A DNA stretch of 64,000 nucleotides from Oscillospiraceae bacterium. GTDB lineage: Bacteria > Bacillota > Clostridia > Oscillospirales > Oscillospiraceae. The translations under genes and the position numbers were made by a program. Shown one piece after another: positions 59,524 through 64,000 of this stretch (its first letter is position 1; each line of letters begins with the position of its first letter). The stretch spans positions 18,499-82,498 of the forward strand of contig SVKL01000009.1 of assembly GCA_015068495.1 (NCBI GenBank), written 5' to 3'. The notes under the pieces were generated by a model that was given only the letters and a program-made list of their open reading frames with translations, was not told where the DNA came from and made no database searches.

Positions 59524-60780
59524 ATGAAGAACAGAAAACTTTGGGCAGGTTTATTAGCCGGCCTGATGGCTGTTGGTATGAGCTTTGGCATTTTTGCCGG
59601 CAGCCTGCCAACACAAGTCAGCGCAGAGAAATCCTCAGCGCAGATTCAGCAGGAAATCAACGAAATGAAGGAGCAACTAAAGAACAACCGTTCTGAGGTT
59701 GCAAAGCTGGAGGCGCAGGTGAACGCCAATATGGACAAGATGGAAGACATCGTGGCCAATAAAAACACCATCGACCAGCAGATATTCCTGTATCACGAGC
59801 AGGTAGAAAACCTGAATAAGCAAATCACCGCCTACAGCTCTCTGATTGCTGATAAGCAGGCGGAGCTGGACGAGGCTACTGCCCGTTGGCAGGCGCTGAG
59901 TGACAAGTATAAAGAGCGGATTCGCGCAATGGAAGAGGACGGCAAGCTGTCGTACTGGTCTGTGCTGTTCAAGGCAAACAGCTTCTCCGATTTTTTGGAC
60001 CGCCTGAGTATGATCGATGAGATTGCCGCTGCCGATCAGCGTCGGCTGGAAGAGCTGAACAACGCTGCAAAAGAGGTAGAATCGGCAAAAACCGGTTTGG
60101 AGGCAGAAAAGCTCGCCTTAGAATCCGGCAAAAAGGAATTGGAAGATGCTTCCAAGAAGCTGGAGGAATCCCGCGCAGAGGCAGATAAGCTGTTAAAGCA
60201 GCTGATTGCCACCGGCGAGGAATACCAGAGACTGCTGGACGAGGCAGAGAAGAAAGAGAGCGAAACCGCCAGTCAGGTGGATAAGCTGGAATATGCGTAT
60301 GATGCAGCGAAAGAACGGGAATACCAACAGTGGCTGGCTTCTCAGCCTCCTGTGCAGTCCGGCAGCGCTGCCAACACCGTCAACGGTTTAACTTGGCTGC
60401 TGCCTGTAAATTACACCCGTTTCTCCAGCCCCTTCGGCTATCGGATTCACCCCGTTTACGGCGATTGGCGGTTCCACTATGGCGTGGACCTGTCCGCTCC
60501 CAGCGGCACACCGATTTATGCCAGCCGTGGCGGTAAAGTGACATACGCTACTTATGACAGCAGCTCCGGCTACTATGTGAGCATCAACCATTTGGACGGC
60601 TTTACCACCAAGTATTTGCATATGACCCATTACATCGTATCTCCCGGTCAGTATGTGGCAGCCGGACAGGTGATTGGCTATGTTGGTTCTACCGGTACAT
60701 CCACCGGCCCGCACCTGCATTTTAGTGTATACTACAATGGCTCAGCGGTAAATCCTGCCAACTACATTAACATCTCCTGA
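59524..60780 (+). CDS. PcsB/EnvC-like coiled-coil M23 (LytM) peptidoglycan hydrolase
   Basis: Secreted peptidoglycan hydrolase, probably activated by FtsEX. Signal peptide (1-34, cut near VSA), then about 230 residues of coiled coil (IQQEINEMKEQLKNNRSEVAKLEAQV and similar) as in EnvC and PcsB, a short linker (QPPVQSGSAAN) and a C-terminal LytM domain (about 300-418). The zinc site is intact: H318 and D322 in HYGVD, and H399 in HLH (397-399), with the usual upstream H in YRIHPVYG. The ORF can be extended to 59476, but AAAGGAGCATC precedes the ATG at 59524, giving 418 residues. In E. coli EnvC the site is degenerate, here it looks active, as in PcsB-like or Ripc-like enzymes (family knowledge). 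Confidence 0.9.
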   Translation: MKNRKLWAGLLAGLMAVGMSFGIFAGSLPTQVSAEKSSAQIQQEINEMKEQLKNNRSEVAKLEAQVNANMDKMEDIVANKNTIDQQIFLYHEQVENLNKQITAYSSLIADKQAELDEATARWQALSDKYKERIRAMEEDGKLSYWSVLFKANSFSDFLDRLSMIDEIAAADQRRLEELNNAAKEVESAKTGLEAEKLALESGKKELEDASKKLEESRAEADKLLKQLIATGEEYQRLLDEAEKKESETASQVDKLEYAYDAAKEREYQQWLASQPPVQSGSAANTVNGLTWLLPVNYTRFSSPFGYRIHPVYGDWRFHYGVDLSAPSGTPIYASRGGKVTYATYDSSSGYYVSINHLDGFTTKYLHMTHYIVSPGQYVAAGQVIGYVGSTGTSTGPHLHFSVYYNGSAVNPANYINIS

Positions 60781-60820
60781 TTGAGATAGTAACAAAGAAA
60801 TTTCTTGAGGTGAAATCATT

Positions 60821-61609
60821 ATGGACCTTATGACCGACGAGCAGAATCCGGGGCTTAAAGATAAGCTGCGCCTGCTTGATTGGCGAAAGATCGCGCAAAA
60901 ATGTATGCCTTATGTTTTGGCGGTGGTGCTTGCATCTGCAACGTTTTTGTCTGTGTTGGGTGTGCAGAGCACCAATGCTGAGTATATGACCATTCAAAAC
61001 AGCAAAGCGGAGATGGAAGCGGAAATGGCATCTCTGGAAACCGGCCGCAAGGAATTGGGGGATGCCTTGTCCCAAACCAAGAGCCTTACCGACCAATTGG
61101 TATCCTTGAATGCCGACCTGCAAGCACTGCTGGAAAAGGCAGAGCTGGAGGAAGGGGAAGTGTCCGACAAAATCCAGCAGCTGGAAGAAATTTTTGATTC
61201 CGTGCAGGAGCAGGAACAGCAGAGATGGGTTCTGCCGATGCAGTATAAGGCCTGTACCAGCCGCTTTGGCTACCGGGAGCATCCCGTAGCAGGTGAGGGT
61301 ACGTTCCACTACGGTGTGGATTTAGGCGCAGACAAAGGCACTCCCATTGTTGCCAGCCGCAGCGGTACGGTTACTACGGCAGAGTTTGAGTCCGCGGCAG
61401 GCAATTATGTGATCATCGACCATTTGGACGGCTACACCTCCCGGTATCTGCATATGGATAGCTATATCGTAACCCAAGGTCAGTTCGTGCTGGCTGGGCA
61501 GATTATTGGCTACTGCGGTTCTACAGGCGTATCCACGGGTAACCACTTGCATTTTGGTATTTACCATAACGGCGAGCCGGTAAATCCTGCTAAATTTATC
61601 GACATATAA
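60821..61609 (+). CDS. second coiled-coil M23 (LytM) peptidase, membrane-anchored
   Basis: Second hydrolase of the cluster, 262 residues. A cytoplasmic N-terminal 28 residues (MDLMTDEQNPGLKDKLRLLDWRK) and a single helix (about 29-50) replace a cleavable signal, so it should stay in the membrane. A short coiled coil (about 55-130) and a C-terminal LytM domain follow, with H163 and D167 in HYGVD and H244 in HLH (242-244); the first site residue is in FGYREHPV. The domain is about 50 percent identical by eye to that of the upstream peptidase, implying duplication. CTTGAGGTG precedes the ATG. Confidence 0.9.
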   Translation: MDLMTDEQNPGLKDKLRLLDWRKIAQKCMPYVLAVVLASATFLSVLGVQSTNAEYMTIQNSKAEMEAEMASLETGRKELGDALSQTKSLTDQLVSLNADLQALLEKAELEEGEVSDKIQQLEEIFDSVQEQEQQRWVLPMQYKACTSRFGYREHPVAGEGTFHYGVDLGADKGTPIVASRSGTVTTAEFESAAGNYVIIDHLDGYTSRYLHMDSYIVTQGQFVLAGQIIGYCGSTGVSTGNHLHFGIYHNGEPVNPAKFIDI

Positions 61610-61612
61610 TAC

Positions 61613-61642
61613 TGTCCCACAGCCCATTTTCGGGCTGTGGGA
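61613..61642 (+). other. intercistronic stem-loop
   Basis: TCCCACAGCCC (61615-61625) and complement (61632-61642) around ATTTTC, followed by AATTTCC rather than a T run. Weak terminator or attenuator before the Ctp gene. Confidence 0.55.
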
Positions 61643-61669
61643 AATTTCCTTATCCTAGAGGTGGATATT

Positions 61670-62827
61670 ATGAAGTTTAGAAAATTTTTAGGTAAAAGCG
61701 TATCGTATATTCTGGTGGCTGTGCTTGCATCTTCCGTTACCATTGCGCTTTGGGGTCAGCGGTATTCCAAACTGGATCAGCTGAAAAGTATCATTGAGAA
61801 ACATTTCATCGGACAAGCGGATATGGGAAAGGCAGAGGATGCCGCGGCAGCCGCTATGGTTATGGCGTTGGGTGACCGCTGGAGCTATTATATTTCTGCA
61901 GAGGATTATGCAGACTATTTGGAAAATAAAAACAATGCCTATGTGGGCATCGGCATTACCATCACCGCCCGTGAGGACGGCGCAGGGGTGGATATTCAAG
62001 AGGTAACCCCCGGTAGCTCTGCTCAGGAGGCGGGGATTCTGCCGGGAGATATTATCATTGAGGCAGAGGGGCAGTCCACAGCCGGGATGACCACAGACCA
62101 ACTGAAAGACATTGTCCGCGGCGAAGCAGGTACGCAGGTATCTCTGACCGTGCTGCGGGGGGAAGAAAAAATGCTCTTTTTCGTCCAGCGGCGGGAAATT
62201 AAGGTGACGGTCGCAGCAGGAGAGCTGCTGCCGGACAATATCGGCTATATTCGTATCGCTAACTTTAACACCAACTGCGCCAAGGAGACCATTGCGCAGA
62301 TTGAAAGTCTGCGGGATAAAGGGGCAGATAAGTTCATTTTTGATGTGCGAAACAACCCCGGCGGCTACGTGGCTGAAATGATTGAGGTGCTGGATTACCT
62401 GCTGCCGGAGGGTGTTTTGTACCGGGATTTGGACTACTTGGGCAACGAAGGCGAGGAGAAATCTGATGCTGCCTGCTTAGAACTGCCTATGGCGGTGCTG
62501 GTCAACGGTAACAGCTACTCCGCTGCGGAGTTTTTTGCAGCCTGTCTGCACGAATTTGATTGGGCAACCGTGGTGGGAGAGCAAACCACCGGCAAGGGCC
62601 ACTACCAGAATGCCATCCAATTGTCAGACGGTTCAGCGGTGAATTTGTCCACCGGCAAGTATTTTACACCCAGCGGCACCAACCTGACAGAAGCCGGTGG
62701 CTTGACCCCGGATGTGGTGGTGGAAGTGGACAAGGAAACAGCAGCGCTGATTCAAGCGCAGGCAATTCCCCTGACAGAGGATGTCCAAGTGCAAATGGCG
62801 ATGGAATCCGTTATGAAAAATCAGTAA
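61670..62827 (+). CDS. C-terminal processing serine peptidase (S41/Ctp family)
   Basis: Membrane-anchored protease. One N-terminal helix (about 10-30), a PDZ domain (about 85-170, NAYVGIGITITAREDG then EAGILPGDIIIEAEGQ) and the S41 catalytic domain with DKFIFDVRNNPGGYVAEMIE, nucleophile S284 in NGNSYSAAEFFAA and general base K309 in TTGKGHYQN, 25 residues apart as in other Ctp enzymes. The frame can start at 61637, but AGAGGTGG supports the ATG at 61670 (385 residues). Ctp proteases often regulate peptidoglycan hydrolases, which agrees with the LytM genes upstream; the target is inference. Confidence 0.92.
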   Translation: MKFRKFLGKSVSYILVAVLASSVTIALWGQRYSKLDQLKSIIEKHFIGQADMGKAEDAAAAAMVMALGDRWSYYISAEDYADYLENKNNAYVGIGITITAREDGAGVDIQEVTPGSSAQEAGILPGDIIIEAEGQSTAGMTTDQLKDIVRGEAGTQVSLTVLRGEEKMLFFVQRREIKVTVAAGELLPDNIGYIRIANFNTNCAKETIAQIESLRDKGADKFIFDVRNNPGGYVAEMIEVLDYLLPEGVLYRDLDYLGNEGEEKSDAACLELPMAVLVNGNSYSAAEFFAACLHEFDWATVVGEQTTGKGHYQNAIQLSDGSAVNLSTGKYFTPSGTNLTEAGGLTPDVVVEVDKETAALIQAQAIPLTEDVQVQMAMESVMKNQ

Positions 62828-62842
62828 ATACTGGAAAAAATC

Positions 62843-62871
62843 TTGACTTGAGGGGATTTTTCTCCTATAAT
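62843..62871 (+). promoter_or_regulatory. promoter of greA-lysS
   Basis: TTGACT (62843-62848), 17 bases, TATAAT (62866-62871); start near 62878. Confidence 0.82.
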
Positions 62872-62915
62872 GTTTGAAGCTATGGAAAGTTTTGCGTAAG
62901 AAAGGATTTGTGCAT

Positions 62916-63392
62916 ATGGCTAAGGAATTTAAGATTACCAGTTTGCGTCTGGCTGACTTGGAAAAGGAACTGAATTACTTGAAAACCACCCGCGAGCGTG
63001 AGATCGCTGCAATGATTGCAGAGGCACGTTCCTATGGTGACTTGTCGGAAAACTCCGAGTACGATGCTGCGAAGAACGAGCAGGCAAAGCTCTACGGCCG
63101 CATTGCAGAGATTGAAGATATTCTGTCCCACGCGGTTATTATCGAAGACGAAAACGAGGCCTCCGGCCTTGTGGGCTTGGGCTGCAGCGTTACGGTTGAG
63201 GACGAAAACGGCAAGAAGACCACCTATCGGATTACCGGCTCTCAAGAGGCAAATCCTATGGAGTTTAAGCTGTCTGATGATTCTCCTTTTGGCCGCGCCA
63301 TCATTGGCAAGGCAAAGGGCGATAAGTTTACCGTCAATGCACCCTCCGGCTCTTATACGATGAAGGTCATTGATATCATTCGCGAGGGCTAA
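62916..63392 (+). CDS. greA: transcription elongation factor GreA
   Basis: Rescues stalled RNA polymerase by stimulating transcript cleavage. The N-terminal coiled coil (about 10-75) contains the tip acidic pair in ARSYGDLSENSEYDAAKNEQ, and the C-terminal FKBP-like domain runs from about 82 (LVGLGCSVTVEDENG) to the end, with SDDSPFGRAIIGKAKGDKFTV. The length of 158 residues is standard. The frame is open from 62874, but AAGAAAGGAT fits the ATG at 62916. It is followed 3 bases later by lysS, a common Firmicute gene pair. Confidence 0.95.
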   Translation: MAKEFKITSLRLADLEKELNYLKTTREREIAAMIAEARSYGDLSENSEYDAAKNEQAKLYGRIAEIEDILSHAVIIEDENEASGLVGLGCSVTVEDENGKKTTYRITGSQEANPMEFKLSDDSPFGRAIIGKAKGDKFTVNAPSGSYTMKVIDIIREG

Positions 63393-63395
63393 GCA

Positions 63396-64000
63396 ATGGC
63401 AAAGTTTGAACCGCAGGCAGAACTGCCTGTCTCCGAGCAGGCCCAAATCCGTCGGGAAAAGCTGGCGGCTTTGCAGGCCGAGGGTCGGGACCCCTTTGTC
63501 CAGACCAAGTATGATTTTAATGCGGATTCCGCCGCAATCAAGGCCGATTACGAAGGCTATGAGGGCAAGACCGTTAAAATTGCCGGCAGATTGATGAGCA
63601 AGCGTGGACAGGGTAAGGTTATGTTCTGCGACCTGCAGGACTGTACCGGCCGCATCCAGCTGTTTGTGAAGATTGACGAGCTGGGCGAAGAGAAATATGC
63701 CCGTTTCAAGAAGAACGATATCGGCGATATTTTAGGCGTAGAGGGCGAGATTTTTAAGACCAAAACCGAGGAAATCTCCGTCCGTGCTAAGAACGTTACC
63801 CTGCTGAGTAAGTCTTTGCTCCCCCTGCCTGAAAAGTACCACGGCCTGACCGACAAGGAACTGCGTTTCCGTCAGCGCTATGTGGATTTGATGGTTAACC
63901 CCGAGGTAAAGCGGAACTTCGTGATCCGCTCCCAGTTCATTAAGCACCTGCGTGACTATTTGGACAATATGGGCTACATCGAGGTGGAAACACCTGTTTT
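63396..64000 (+). CDS. lysS: lysyl-tRNA synthetase, class II (truncated by window end)
   Basis: First 201 codons of a class II LysRS. GAGGG lies 7 bases before the ATG at 63396. The N-terminal anticodon-binding OB fold is complete: VKIAGRLMSKRGQGKVMFCDLQD followed by GRIQLFVKIDELG, and GDILGVEGEIFKTKTEEISV. The linker LPLPEKYHGLTDKELRFRQRYVDLMVN and the beginning of the catalytic motif 1 (GYIEVETPV) follow, and the gene then leaves the window. Separated by 3 bases from greA, and transcribed from the promoter at 62843. Confidence 0.95.
   Translation, partial: MAKFEPQAELPVSEQAQIRREKLAALQAEGRDPFVQTKYDFNADSAAIKADYEGYEGKTVKIAGRLMSKRGQGKVMFCDLQDCTGRIQLFVKIDELGEEKYARFKKNDIGDILGVEGEIFKTKTEEISVRAKNVTLLSKSLLPLPEKYHGLTDKELRFRQRYVDLMVNPEVKRNFVIRSQFIKHLRDYLDNMGYIEVETPV

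Overview
The window looks like chromosomal DNA of an anaerobic, endospore-forming Firmicute of the class Clostridia, probably an Oscillospiraceae/Ruminococcaceae-type gut lineage. This is inferred from an intact sigma-K gene, rubrerythrin, a (Re)-citrate synthase-type enzyme, three ECF/riboswitch-controlled uptake loci, clostridial-style -35/-10 promoters and strong purine-rich Shine-Dalgarno sequences. No plasmid, phage or transposase gene was seen.

Layout. 1-7.8 kb: housekeeping and envelope genes (VanY-like carboxypeptidase with cell-wall repeats, prolyl-tRNA synthetase, HAD phosphatase, DUF1461 membrane protein, rubrerythrin, hexapeptide acyltransferase plus GlmM). 7.9-17.8 kb: an 8-kb gene for a 2,664-residue surface protein (vWA head, 11 isopeptide-type pilin domains, NPKTG sorting signal), a small Cys-rich protein and a TPR/LuxR regulator with an operator-like promoter. 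17.9-18.8 kb: sigK and two tRNAs. 19.0-22.2 kb: an AT-richer restriction-modification cassette resembling two-subunit BcgI-type (type IIB) enzymes, preceded by a tiny gene whose promoter sits in a palindrome. 22.3-27 kb: ribulokinase, AraC regulator and a glycoside hydrolase. 27-28.1 kb: xpt and a LURP-one protein.

28.2-36.3 kb: two riboswitch-controlled ABC importers, first a nucleoside (BMP-type) system behind a guanine-class riboswitch with an unusual hairpin in loop L2, then a basic amino-acid system behind a lysine riboswitch. 36.5-42.4 kb: MATE transporter, mannonate-type SDR and an ECF transporter behind a divergent cobalamin-type riboswitch. 42.4-46.4 kb: polyamine importer potA-potB-potCD, the last a permease/binding-protein fusion.

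46.5-51.7 kb: an operon for 2-oxoglutarate synthesis, (Re)-citrate synthase, GntR regulator, aconitase and isocitrate dehydrogenase, with a perfect 12-bp palindrome next to and overlapping the -10. 51.8-56.4 kb: MlrC-like protein, a membrane protein, riboflavin transporter RibU behind an FMN riboswitch, a DUF4830 protein and a pseudouridine synthase. 56.5-62.8 kb: CdaR/PucR-type regulator, ftsE-ftsX, a 28-codon micro-ORF, two LytM/M23 peptidases and a Ctp protease, apparently a cell-division peptidoglycan-hydrolysis cluster. 62.8-64 kb: greA and the start of lysS.

Most of the window is core metabolism. The most distinctive parts are the giant pilin-like protein and its internal duplication, the compact RM cassette with its operator, the variant purine riboswitch, the citrate operon, and the micro-ORF that copies a neighbour's signal peptide. 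All functional calls are from reading the sequence; no database search was run.
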